Shown: positions 6,843 to 18,600 of the stretch, in pieces
Layout: every line of letters begins with the position of its first letter
How positions within the stretch are numbered: position 1 is the stretch's first letter
Source of the DNA: Chitinophaga oryziterrae
GTDB taxonomy: Bacteria; Bacteroidota; Bacteroidia; Chitinophagales; Chitinophagaceae
DNA: 64,000 nt
Assembly: GCF_009758125.1 (NCBI RefSeq)
Contig: NZ_WRXO01000002.1
Coordinates: 868,001-932,000 of the forward strand
Direction: 5' to 3'
Translations under genes and position numbers: made by a program
Notes under the pieces: generated by a model
What the model was told of the DNA's origin: nothing
The model's database searches: none
What the model saw: only the letters and a program-made list of their open reading frames with translations

Positions 6843-8111
6843 TTAGGTCAGATAGGACGTAATTAGTTGTTGTATAGTTATCCGGTTGAGATGTTTTGCC
6901 CAGTCAAGAGCCGTTGAATTATAGATATAATCTCTTAACTGCAGATCAGGATTAGCTGATAAAGCCAGCGCTGCAAGCGCCATATCATTTCGCTCTGCTG
7001 CTAAGTGGAGTAGTGTGGCATGTCTTTCTCCGTATTGAAAATTTACGAGTGCAGGATCATTTTTCAATAATGCTGTTGCGCGTTCTTTCCAGCCAAGGTC
7101 CCAGGCATCCAGTACTGTACAGGCAACACCATGTTTCATCAGCCATTCCGCAGAAGCAGGTTGATGGCAGTGCACAGCCAGTTGCATGAGTGTCATGCCG
7201 TTGGTTAAAGGCTGATTGAGTAATGCAGTATCTGTATGAGCAATAAGATTACCAGTACCGATTGCTTCTGCTATCGCTACCTGTGCCGCTGAAGGCGGAT
7301 TATTAACAAGATTGGATCCTTTTAACCACCATGTCCATCCATCTCCCATCCATTCAAAACCTGCTTTTTGATACATACGCCGGCCTGTAGCATTCAATAC
7401 TGCGTAATGATATCCTTTCTCTTTTGCGAAGGCACAGGCAGCCAGGACAATTGCTTTACCAATACCCTGGTCCCTTTCATCAGGAACTACGCCAACGTTA
7501 TAAATACCGGCAACACCAGCAGCCAGTAATACGGCACTCTGCGCTACTATCCGTCCGTTAAGAACAGCAATAAACCGTTGTGTACGATCAGGAAAGGCCT
7601 GCAACACAGCATAGTTTACGCCGCTATCTTTCAGGCTGGCATAAGGGAGCTCTTTCACCTGGTAAATAGGTGTATGGCTATCTGCTTTTATCTCCAGGTA
7701 CCTGGGAACAGGATAATCCGTTGCTATATTTGCCAGGTCCAGTGACATCCATTGAGGGCGCCATCCCGGCTGAAAGCCGCGTGCCAGTAGTTTTACGCCC
7801 AGATCTGCAGGTTGCGCGGGGTCTAACGACCAGCAGCCTACACCTTTGGGAGGATGGTTGAGATAATAGCCGATGATCTTATCCAGTGTTGTTCCTGCAT
7901 TCTCTGCAGTAAGTTCCGGGAATGCGATCATAGATTCGCTACGCGAACCAGCATGTGTCCAGCTGACACCATTAACTGTATATACCTCACCTGCCACGAC
8001 TTTCGCATTCATGCAAAATAATTCGCGGTGGTTCAATGCCGTAGCATTCAGCAGTTGCCCGTGGGTAGCATGCTGCAGTGAGTTATTTTCAGAAGATGGG
8101 ATCGTACTCAT
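6843..8111 (-). CDS. GNAT N-acetyltransferase fused to ankyrin repeats
   Basis: A 422-residue cytoplasmic fusion. Residues 1 to about 265 contain a divergent N-terminal half and then a GNAT acetyltransferase fold. The acetyl-CoA loop reads VVPDERDQGIGKAIV, followed by AKEKGYHYAVLNA and MYQKAGFEWMG. Residues from about 295 to 420 form ankyrin-type helices (GMTLMQLAVHCHQPASAEWL, TLLHLAAERNDMALA, NSTALDWAKH). GNAT enzymes acetylate amines on small molecules or proteins; the ankyrin part would select a protein partner. It is read on the minus strand behind the response regulator, separated from it by a hairpin. The substrate is not readable. The fusion is in one clean frame. Confidence 0.85.
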   Translation of the reverse strand: MSTIPSSENNSLQHATHGQLLNATALNHRELFCMNAKVVAGEVYTVNGVSWTHAGSRSESMIAFPELTAENAGTTLDKIIGYYLNHPPKGVGCWSLDPAQPADLGVKLLARGFQPGWRPQWMSLDLANIATDYPVPRYLEIKADSHTPIYQVKELPYASLKDSGVNYAVLQAFPDRTQRFIAVLNGRIVAQSAVLLAAGVAGIYNVGVVPDERDQGIGKAIVLAACAFAKEKGYHYAVLNATGRRMYQKAGFEWMGDGWTWWLKGSNLVNNPPSAAQVAIAEAIGTGNLIAHTDTALLNQPLTNGMTLMQLAVHCHQPASAEWLMKHGVACTVLDAWDLGWKERATALLKNDPALVNFQYGERHATLLHLAAERNDMALAALALSANPDLQLRDYIYNSTALDWAKHLNRITIQQLITSYLT

Positions 8112-8161
8112 AATAAAGTAAATGCGGTCTAAAGATAGGAAAATAGACCTATCGCATTTAC
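8112..8161 (-). terminator. Hairpin between response regulator and GNAT genes
   Basis: GTAAATGCGGTCTA (8119-8132) and TAGACCTATCGCATTTAC (8144-8161) pair with a small bulge. On the minus strand TTTATTATG follows, the ATG being the GNAT start. It most likely ends or attenuates transcription from the response-regulator gene. Confidence 0.6.
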
Positions 8162-8162
8162 G

Positions 8163-8831
8163 TTACACTGGCTTCTGTTGCTGTATGATATTTCTGATCA
8201 CGAACTCTGTAAGTGCATTCCGGCCCGCGACGCCCAGTTTTCCGGCAATTCTGTAACGGTGATTTTCGATGGTTCGGATGCTTACATTTAGTTCTTCAGC
8301 CATTTGCTTGGTGCTTTTACCTTCAGCAATCATTTTGATGATCCGGTTTTCAGCTTTACCAAGTCTGTGATATAATGCCTGTTGTGCAGTATTGGGATCA
8401 GACAGTGATACAGAACTAACAGCATCAGGAGGACGTACATGATTAAATTTAGCAAAACGGCCAAGGCGCGAACGGATGCTCAGTAAGAGGTCCCGCTTCC
8501 TGAAGGGCCTCGCGAGGTAATCATCTGCGCCGAGATTCATTGCCATTCTCATTTCCTGTTTATTATCCTTCGTAGTGATAAAGATCAGTGGAATATGATC
8601 AAAGCTGGGCTCGTTTCTAAGTGCCATAATAAAGTGATGACCACCGGTTCCTCTGAGGTGAGCGCCACAAATGATCAGATCTGGTTGATATTGCTGGCAG
8701 ATAATCATTCCCTCTTCTTCTGAGGACGCAGTATAGGTTTCATATGTTTGTGAAACCAATAGCTGCCTGGTTTGTCTTACAAATACCTGGTCCTCATCTA
8801 CAAGCAATATTTTATAGACTACAGTATTCAT
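8163..8831 (-). CDS. LuxR/NarL-type response regulator with degenerate receiver
   Basis: From ATG 8831 the product is 222 residues (MNTVVYKILLVDEDQ). An in-frame GTG at 8876 is a less likely start. Residues 5 to about 122 are a CheY-like receiver. It keeps the acidic pocket (DED at 12-14) and the Thr before the switch loop. The normal phospho-acceptor Asp is Gly56 (PDLIICGAHLRGTGG), and the conserved Lys of the K-P motif is Arg108 (LARPF). The C-terminus is a LuxR-type HTH (KMIAEGKSTKQMAEELNVSIRTIENHRYRIAGKLG). It is probably a DNA-binding regulator not controlled by ordinary phosphorylation. There is no adjacent histidine kinase. Confidence 0.88.
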   Translation of the reverse strand: MNTVVYKILLVDEDQVFVRQTRQLLVSQTYETYTASSEEEGMIICQQYQPDLIICGAHLRGTGGHHFIMALRNEPSFDHIPLIFITTKDNKQEMRMAMNLGADDYLARPFRKRDLLLSIRSRLGRFAKFNHVRPPDAVSSVSLSDPNTAQQALYHRLGKAENRIIKMIAEGKSTKQMAEELNVSIRTIENHRYRIAGKLGVAGRNALTEFVIRNIIQQQKPV

Positions 8832-9634
8832 CAAGAATGTGTTTGCACGTTGAGATACAGGATAAAAAGTCAGCACTAGGAATTAACGGATCCTGATCGT
8901 CTATACTTTGCTTGAAATCTGTTTGGGGCAAGCATTTGGAGAGCATAACAAAAGTTGCCTGAGAATAAGAAAATTGTTTTGTACATCTTTAATTGGTTAA
9001 TATTAAGTTACTTACTGTCTGTAAGCCTCAAACGCATGACCTGAAATGGTTTTCAGACCAACGCCTGGCTCCCATTAGCTGTTATAGTCAGGTCTTTCAA
9101 CTTAGATATGGCGAGAATGGTTTTCTTATGGCGTAAATATGTATGAAATAACGGGTGTGACTGCATCCTAAACTAGTCGCTATCTATAAAATAAGCGTTA
9201 GTACTCAAAAACAGGTGTGCATATACTCATTTTAGTAAGGACGGATATGAAAACGGTAGTTCTAACCAGCCTGATTTATCAACTTGCACTTTCAAAATAA
9301 CAGATTCCTATATCCTAAAATCAATTCCGCACAGCCTGGTATGTTCTTGATATATGCGGGGCCAAAGAGAAAACTGCTGTTCTTCGTGATTTGTTGTCAT
9401 AGTGGTTTGGATTTCAGTTGTCATTAATAACCAGTTACTTACCGGTCGTCTTACAAATAATTAGTTAAATAATGTAATCCTGTATATACCAGTCTCAACT
9501 CATTACTAATCATTGCTTATGTGTATCAGTTGGGCTATATGCTACTATAGGGCTTGCAATAATTATATTAGTAAAAATAGTTATTTATTCAATCCGACAA
9601 AGAAATACCTATACCGTTAACAAACAATTTTTAC
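8832..9634. other. Long AT-rich non-coding stretch before the giant adhesin gene
   Basis: About 800 bp between divergent genes. Only tiny open frames occur, such as a 17-codon one at 9247-9300. It must contain promoters for both directions, but no convincing TTTG/TAnnTTTG pair was found. Its length hints at a long 5' leader or several regulator sites for the adhesin gene. Confidence 0.5.
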
Positions 9635-12600
9635 ATGGAGAAAACTCTACCCACCAGAGGATATAAGCTGATTATATCCCTGCTCTTGCTACTATTAGCC
9701 TTTAAACCCCCTGGAATGGCCACCCCCGAGTGTCCTATCATTACAGGGACATTCCCCTTCGCAAACGGAACAACGGTCAGTACCGCCTACGATGGCTGGT
9801 ACCTGGACGCTTCCAAAGTCGTCAGCCCCGGTTATTTCGCTGTGAAATCCAACAGGATCATGGCCGAGAACCTGGGAGGGGAAGGTGTCTGGTATTCAAA
9901 CGTATTCTCTGTTGCTGGTTACACAGACTTCCAGGCTGCCGTGAAGATCACGGCGGAAGGAAATCAGAACAGCTCTGAATATGTAAAGATTTATTACAAA
10001 ATAAACGGTGGTGCCGAAACACTGCTGGATCAAAGAACGGGTAACTTTGGTACGATTGATTTTACATCACCGGTGCTGACGGGTAATACCATACAGCTGG
10101 TGGTAAGGATTTATGATTATAATAACGGGAGTTCACAGACTTCCAAATACTACATCGAACAATACAGGGTGTTCAGAGAGAAAGGCCCCTGTGGAAGTGC
10201 TATCTCAGTAACGGCTGCTGCCGGTAACAGTGGTATACTTACCTGCGCAAATGCTTCTCTTACTTTATCCGCCAGTTCTACTGCTACAGGTGTTACCTAT
10301 AGCTGGACTGGCCCCAACAGTTTTACTTCTACTGCACAGAACCCTGTTATTTCAACCGCCGGTACGTACACCGTAGTGGGTACAAGTACTGCCGGTTCAG
10401 GTTCCGCTACTGTAGTAGTGACAGAGAATAAAACAGCGCCGGATATTTCTGCTACAGGCGGTTCTCTTGCCTGCTTTACCAGTGTAACACTGAATGCCAA
10501 TACATCAGTGGCGAATGCTACTTACAGCTGGACAGGCCCCGGTAGTTTTACCAGTACCACGAAGAATCCTGTTGTTACAACAGCGGGTACATATACCGTG
10601 ACTGTTAAGAATCCCGTAAACGGATGTACCGCTTCACAATCTGTCACTGTAGCTTCGGGAACAGCTTCACAAACAGATTTCTGGGTGGAAGACTTTACAT
10701 TATCAGATGGTGTTACTACTGATAATGGTACTACCAGCTGGACGTCTACCAAACCAACTTCCTCTTCACTTTTTTCTGTACTGAGTAATTCATTCAGAAC
10801 AAGTGGTACTGGTCTTGCGGATGGAGTCTGGTCTTCCGCAGTAGTTAATATCGCCGGTAAGACAAACGTAAAAGTATCTGCAGATTGCAGAAGCGCCGTT
10901 TTGAATAGCTCTGTAGTGATGAATAGTTCAGGTGATCTGATGGATTACCTGCGTTTTTATTATAAACTGAATGGTGGTGCAGAAGTATTATTTGCAGAGA
11001 AAGACGGGACTATTAACAATCATAGTACTACTTATACCAATGTCTCGTTAAGTGGACTGAGCGGCAACACGCTACAGATCATAGTGAGAGGAAGGGCTAC
11101 GGGTACAGATGAATTTTATTATTTCGATAACGTGAAGATGGCAGGTGTTGATCCTGCTGTTACACTGACAACTGCTGTCAGCAGAACTGTCACCTGTGCA
11201 AATTCTGCACAGATCACTGTTACGCCTAGTGGTACTGTATCTTCTTATGCATGGACGGGTCCTAACGGATTTACTTCTACTGCGCAGAACCCTACTGTTA
11301 CAGCCGGTGGACAATATGTGGTAACGGCTACTTTACCAAGTGGTTGTACAGTGTCTGCTTCTGTAACGGTTGCAGAAGATAAAGCCGCGCCTGATCTTTC
11401 GGCAAGTGGTGGTTCTTTTGGATGTTTAACGAGTATTGTGATCAATGCCAGTAGTTCCATCGCGAATCCCCAATACAGCTGGACGGGCCCCAACGGTTTT
11501 ACCAGTACATTAAAAAATCCTACTGTAAGTACAGCGGGAACATATACCGTTACTGTTACTAATCCTGCCAATGGATGTACTGCTACACAATCAGTACAGG
11601 TGGCGGCAGGTGTTGGTACTCCTTCTGCTTTCTGGTGGGAAGATTTCACCCTGGCCAATGGAACTGTTGTTGACAACGGCGCTACCAGCTGGTCGGTCGT
11701 TAATACAGCTTCCGGTACTTACTCTGTACAGAATAATGAGTTTAAGGTAAGCTATAGCGATGTGGGAGTAGGTGTGTGGAACTCTGCTGTAATAGATATC
11801 TCCGGGAAAAAAAATGTTATTATCTCTGTAGATCTCAGAAGTGAAGTCACCTCTGGTAAGTCGTTTGAAACAGATGATTATATACGGGTGTATTATAAAC
11901 TGGATGGCGGAGCTGAAACACTGGTATATGAGGATCTTGCAGGAATAGGAAACACTACTACAGGTATTGCTTCTATCTCCATCAATTCTGCGGCATTGAA
12001 TGGCAGCACATTACAGGTGGTGATAAAAACAGCTAATTCTGATGTATCAGAAATATACTACTTTGACAATGTAAAGCTCACAGGTACAGATATTGCCAAT
12101 GTAAATGCCACTGCTACCGTGAGTGGCCCGTTGACCTGTAGTACCACTTCCGTTACACTGGCAGGTAGTTCTACTGTGCCTGGTGTTACGTATAGCTGGA
12201 CAGGCCCCAACAGTTTTACTTCTGCTTTACAGAATCCTGTTGTCACTGCTGCAGGTGCCTATACTTTAAAAGTAACTGCTCCAGGTTCAGGTTGTACAGC
12301 TAATGCCACTGCTACAGTTATACAAAATATAACCGTACCTAACCTCAGCATCACAAAGCCGGATACTTTAACCTGTACCAAAACTGCTGTTAACCTGGTG
12401 GCTGCTTCTACTACCACCAGTGCAATTGTTACCTGGACTGGCTTCGCTGCCAGACAGAAAACAGTAAGTGCAGGTGCACCGGGTAAATATTATGTAACGG
12501 CCACAGATACTATCAGCGGTTGTACAAAACTGGATAGTGTAACTGTAATACAGAATGTCACCGTTCCTAACCTGACAAAAACCACACCTGCTGCTCTTAG

Positions 12601-15600
12601 CTGTACTACTACCAGTGTTAACTTAACAGCGGCTTCTACTACCACAGGTGCTACTATCACCTGGACAGGCTTCCCTGCTGGTCAGAACCCTGTTAGTGTA
12701 ACCGCTGCCGGTAAATACTATGTTACGGCCAGCACCACTAACGGTTGTAGCAAAAAGGATAGTGTAACTGTCACACAGGATATTACCGTTCCCAACCTGA
12801 CAATCACAGCTCCTGCTGCATTATCATGTACGGTGACTTCGGTAAACCTGACAGCAGCTTCTGCTACCACAGGTGCTACTATCACGTGGACAGGCTTTGC
12901 TGCTGGTCAGAACCCGGTAAGTGTAACGGCTCCTGGTAAATATTATGTTACAGCAACTTCTGCCAACGGTTGTACAAAGAAGGATAGTGTAACAGTAACA
13001 CAGAATGTTACTTTACCTAACCTCACTAAAACAACACCGGCTGCATTAGGATGTACCACTACCAGTGTTAGCTTAACAGCGGCTTCTACCACCACCGGCG
13101 CTACCATCACCTGGACAGGCTTCCCTGCTGGTCAGAACCCGGTGAGCGTAAGCACTCCTGGTAAATACTATGTTACGGCTGGTACAGCTAATGGTTGTAC
13201 AGCAAAAGATAGTGTGACTGTTACACAGGATCTCACGAAACCTAATCTTTCCATAGTTACGCCGGGTACATTTAGCTGTAATACTGCATCTGTATCATTA
13301 ACGGCAAATACGAGTACAGCTAATACTACTATTACCTGGACTGGCTTTACTACTGGTCAGAATTCAGTAACAGTGTATGCTCCGGGCAAATATTATGTAA
13401 CTGCCCGTAATACAGTGACAGGTTGTATAAGTACGGACAGCGTAACGCTCGTACAGGAAAATATCACGCCCAACCTGACCTTGTCTCCTACATCAGGTAC
13501 ACTTAACTGTAATGTGCCTTATCTGTATTTAACGGCCAGTACTACTACACCAAATGCTACCATCACCTGGTCTGGTTTTTCTCCTGGTCAGACTACCATT
13601 ATGATATTTGATCCGGGTACTTATTACGTAACAGTAAGAACAGCCTCTGGTTGCGTCAATACTGACAGCGTTAAAGTAATACAGGACTATGGTAGAGGTA
13701 ATATGAAGGTGCAACCTCCTGGTATTATAAGTTGTGTGTCTCCTTTTGCCAGCCTGAATGTAACCGGTACCGATCCTGGTGCTGTTATTACCTGGGCAGG
13801 CTTCCAGTCTGGTCTGAACCCGGTAGCGGTGAACGATCCCGGAACATACTATGTTACTGTAAGAGGTGCAAACGGATGTTTAACAACAGACAGTGTAAAA
13901 GTATTGCAGGATGTTAGCAAACCATTGATCACTATCACACAGGCAGGTGCGCTTAGCTGCTCCAGCATTTCTGTTAATCTGACAGCTACTTCTGCTGCAG
14001 ATGCTTCTACTATTACATGGGCGGGTAACGCTGCTGGTCAGAATACCATCACAGTATATGATCCCGGTACTTACTATGTAACCGTAAGAGGTGGAAATGG
14101 ATGTATCAATACGGATAGTACAAAGGTTATTCCTGATACGATTAAACCAACACTGACCGTAACATTACCTGATACGCTCAGTTGCTCTAAATTCACTGCT
14201 AACTTAACTGCAGCTACTACTACGCCGGGTGCGGTTATTACATGGGGAGGTTTTGCTGCTGGTCAGAATCCTGTAACAATAAGTACACCTGGTACTTACT
14301 ATGTTTCAGTGAGAGGAACGAACGGCTGTCTGAAAACGGATAGTGTGAAAGTGGTCCAGAACCTTAAAGGACCGGATTTATCTATTGCACAACCAGACAT
14401 ACTTACCTGCTCCAAAGTAACTGTTACTTTGTCTGCAACTACTGCAACTACTGGCGCTACTATTACCTGGGCAGGTTTTGCCGCAGGTCAGAACGTTGTG
14501 ACGGTAAGCGCTCCGGGCAAGTATTATGTAACTGTAAGAACAAATACAGGTTGTACCACATTGGATAGTGTAACTGTTATTCAGGATATCACTAAACCTA
14601 ATCTTACAACAACCAAACCTGCTAATTTAACCTGCGCAACTACCAGCGTTAATTTAACCGCAGCTTCTACTACCACAGGTGCAATCATTACCTGGACCGG
14701 CTTTACAACGGGCCAGAACCCGGTAAGTGTAAGTGCTCCTGGTAAATATTATGTGACTGCCCGCAGTGCTACAGGTTGTACTACTATTGACAGTGTGACT
14801 GTTATTCAGGATCTCGTTAAACCGAACCTGACAACAACAACACCTGCGATCTTAACCTGTGGAACTACCAGTGTTAATTTAACAGCAGCTTCTACAACCA
14901 CAGGTGCTATCATTACCTGGACAGGCTTCCCTGCAGGTCAGAACCCTGTTAGTGTAAGCGCACCAGGCAAGTATTATGTAACCGCAAGAAGCACGACAGG
15001 TTGTTCTGCTATGGATAGCGTAACAGTTACACAGGATATCACTAAACCGAACCTGACCACAACTGCCCCAGCTACCTTAACATGTGCAACAACAAGCGTT
15101 AGCTTAAATGCGACATCTGCTACTGCAGGCACTACCATCACCTGGACAGGCTTTGCTGCCGGACAAAACCCGGTAAGCGTAAGTGCACCAGGTAAATACT
15201 ATGTAACCGCAAGAAGCACTACCGGTTGTTCTACTATAGATAGCGTAACAGTTACACAGGATATCACTAAACCGAACCTGACCACAACTGCTCCTGCTAC
15301 TTTAACTTGTACTACTGTATCAGTTAATTTAACAGCCGCTTCTACCACTACGGGTGCTATCATTACCTGGACAGGCTTTGCGGCCGGACAGAATCCGGTA
15401 AGTGTAAGCGCACCGGGTAAATACTATGTAACCGCAAGAAGCACTACCGGTTGTTCTACTATAGATAGCGTAACAGTTACACAGGATATCACTAAACCGA
15501 ACCTGACCACAACTGCTCCTGCTACCTTAACATGTGCAACAACAAGCGTTAGCTTAAATGCGACATCTGCTACTACAGGTACTACCATTACCTGGACAGG

Positions 15601-18600
15601 CTTCGCTGCGGGACAAAATCCGGTAAGTGTAAGCGCGCCAGGTAAATACTATGTAACCGCAAGAAGCACTACAGGATGTAGTACAATAGATAGCGTAACA
15701 GTTACGCAGGATATCATTAAACCGAACCTGACAACAACTGCTCCCGCTACTTTAACCTGTTCTACTGTATCAGTTAATTTAACAGCCGCTTCTACCACTA
15801 CGGGTGCTATCATTACCTGGACAGGCTTTGCAGCCGGACAGAATCCGGTAAGTGTAAGTGCACCAGGTAAATACTATGTAACGGCAAGAAGCACTACAGG
15901 ATGTAGTACAATAGATAGCGTAACAGTTACGCAGGATATCACTAAACCGAACCTGACAACAACTGCTCCTGCTACTTTAACCTGTTCTACTGTATCAGTT
16001 AATTTAACAGCCGCTTCTACCACTGCAGGAGCTACTATCACCTGGACAGGCTTTGCTGCCGGACAGAATCCGGTAAGCGTAAGTGCACCAGGTAAATATT
16101 ATGTAACCGCAAGAAGCACTACAGGATGTAGTAAAATAGACAGTGTAACAGTTACGCAGGATATCACTAAACCGAACCTGACAACAACTGCTCCTGCTAC
16201 CTTAACCTGTGCGACAACCAGTGTTAATTTAACAGCCGCTTCTACCACTACGAGTGCTACGATCACCTGGACAGGCTTTGCAGCCGGACAGAATCCGGTA
16301 AGTGTAAGCGCGCCAGGTAAATACTATGTAACCGCAAGAAGCACTACAGGATGTAGTACAATAGATAGCGTAACAGTTACGCAGGATATCATTAAACCGA
16401 ACCTGACAACAACTGCTCCCGCTACTTTAACCTGTTCTACTGTATCAGTTAATTTAACAGCCGCTTCTACCACTACGGGTGCTATCATTACCTGGACAGG
16501 CTTTGCGGCCGGACAGAATCCGGTAAGTGTAAGTGCACCAGGTAAATACTATGTAACGGCAAGAAGCACTACAGGATGTAGTACAATAGATAGCGTAACA
16601 GTTACGCAGGATATCACTAAACCGAACCTGACAACAACTGCTCCCGCTACTTTAACCTGTTCTACTGTATCAGTTAATTTAACAGCCGCTTCTACCACTA
16701 CCGGTGCTATCATTACCTGGACAGGCTTTGCAGCCGGACAGAATCCGGTAAGTGTAAGTGCACCAGGTAAATACTATGTAACGGCAAGAAGCACTACAGG
16801 ATGTAGTACAATAGATAGCGTAACAGTTACGCAGGATATCACTAAACCGAACCTGACAACAACTGCTCCCGCTACTTTAACCTGTTCTACTGTATCAGTT
16901 AATTTAACAGCCGCTTCTACCACTACCGGTGCTATCATTACCTGGACAGGCTTTGCAGCCGGACAGAATCCGGTAAGCGTAAGTGCGCCAGGTAAATACT
17001 ATGTAACCGCAAGAAGCACTACAGGATGTAGTACAATAGATAGCGTAACAGTTACGCAGGACATCACTAAACCGAACCTGACAACAACTGCTCCTGCTAC
17101 TTTAACCTGTTCTACTGTATCAGTTAATTTAACAGCCGCTTCTTCCACTACAGGAGCTACTATCACCTGGACAGGCTTTGCAGCCGGACAGAATCCGGTA
17201 AGCGTAAGTGCGCCAGGTAAATACTATGTAACCGCAAGAAGCACTACAGGATGTAGTACAATAGATAGCGTAACAGTTACACAGGATATCACTAAACCGA
17301 ACCTGACCACAACTGCTCCCGCTACTTTAACCTGTTCTACTGTATCAGTTAATTTAACAGCCGCTTCTACCACTACGGGTGCTATCATTACCTGGACAGG
17401 CTTTGCTGCCGGACAGAATCCGGTAAGCGTAAGTGCACCAGGCAAATATTATGTAACCGCAAGAAGCACTACAGGATGTAGTACAATAGATAGCGTAACA
17501 GTTACGCAGGACATCACTAAACCGAACCTGACAACAACTGCTCCTGCTACCTTAACATGTGCTACAGTATCAGTTAATTTAACAGCCGCTTCTGCAACGA
17601 CGGGTGCTACTATCACCTGGACAGGCTTTGCTGCCGGACAAAATCCGGTAAGCATAAGTGCACCAGGCAAATATTATGTAACCGCAAGAAGCACTACAGG
17701 ATGTAGTACAATAGATAGCGTAACAGTTACGCAGGACATCACTAAACCGAACCTGACAACAACTGCTCCTGCTACTTTAACCTGTTCTACTGTATCAGTT
17801 AATTTAACAGCCGCTTCTTCCACTACAGGAGCTACTATCACCTGGACAGGCTTCGCCGCCGGACAGAATCCGGTAAGCGTAAGTGCACCAGGTAAATACT
17901 ATGTAACCGCAAGAAGCACTACAGGGTGTAGTACAATAGATAGTGTAACAGTTACGCAGGATATCACTAAACCGAACCTGACAACAACTGCTCCTGCTAC
18001 CTTAACATGTGCGACAACCAGCGTTAATTTAACAGCCGCTTCTACCACTACAGGAGCTACTATTACCTGGACAGGCTTTGCAGCCGGACTCAATCCGGTA
18101 AGCGTAAGTGCGCCAGGTAAATACTATGTAACCGCAAGAAGCACTACAGGATGCAGCACAATTGACAGCGTAACAGTATCTCAAAACGTAGCTGTACCTG
18201 ATCTCTCTATAACAGCACCTGTAATGCTTACCTGCCAGGTAAGCCAGGTAAACCTCAACGCCACATCAGCTACTCCAAACGTTACATTCACCTGGACAGG
18301 CTTCACTGCAGGACAAAACCCTGTAATTGCCTCCACACCAACTGAATACTATGTAACAGTAAAGAGTAACGTCAATGGCTGTACAAAAATCGATTCAGTA
18401 GCAGTAACTCGTAACATTACGGCTCCTGCCGGAGTAACCGCCGGTAATGGTGGTGCTATTACATGTACAAAAACAAGCACTACTATCACCGCTTCCAGCA
18501 GTACTTCCGGAGTAAGTTATGCCTGGACAGGCCCAGGTAGCTTTACTTCAACAAGTGCAACAGCAACAGTTACCACCGCAGGTACTTATAGTCTGGTAGT

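Noticed and set aside
9247..9300. 17-residue frame MKTVVLTSLIYQLALSK with an AGGA-like upstream sequence
   Set aside because: Too short to judge. There is no nearby hairpin pair suggesting attenuation and it is 330 bp away from the adhesin start.
17224..18093. Several minus-strand frames of 61-73 codons recurring inside the repeat array
   Set aside because: They are the reverse reading of the 225-bp units and recur with the same period. Coding constraint is clearly on the plus strand.
12335..18193. Regular direct repeats as a possible CRISPR array
   Set aside because: The period is 225 bp, the repeats are in-frame coding sequence without unique spacers, and no cas genes are near. It is a protein repeat.
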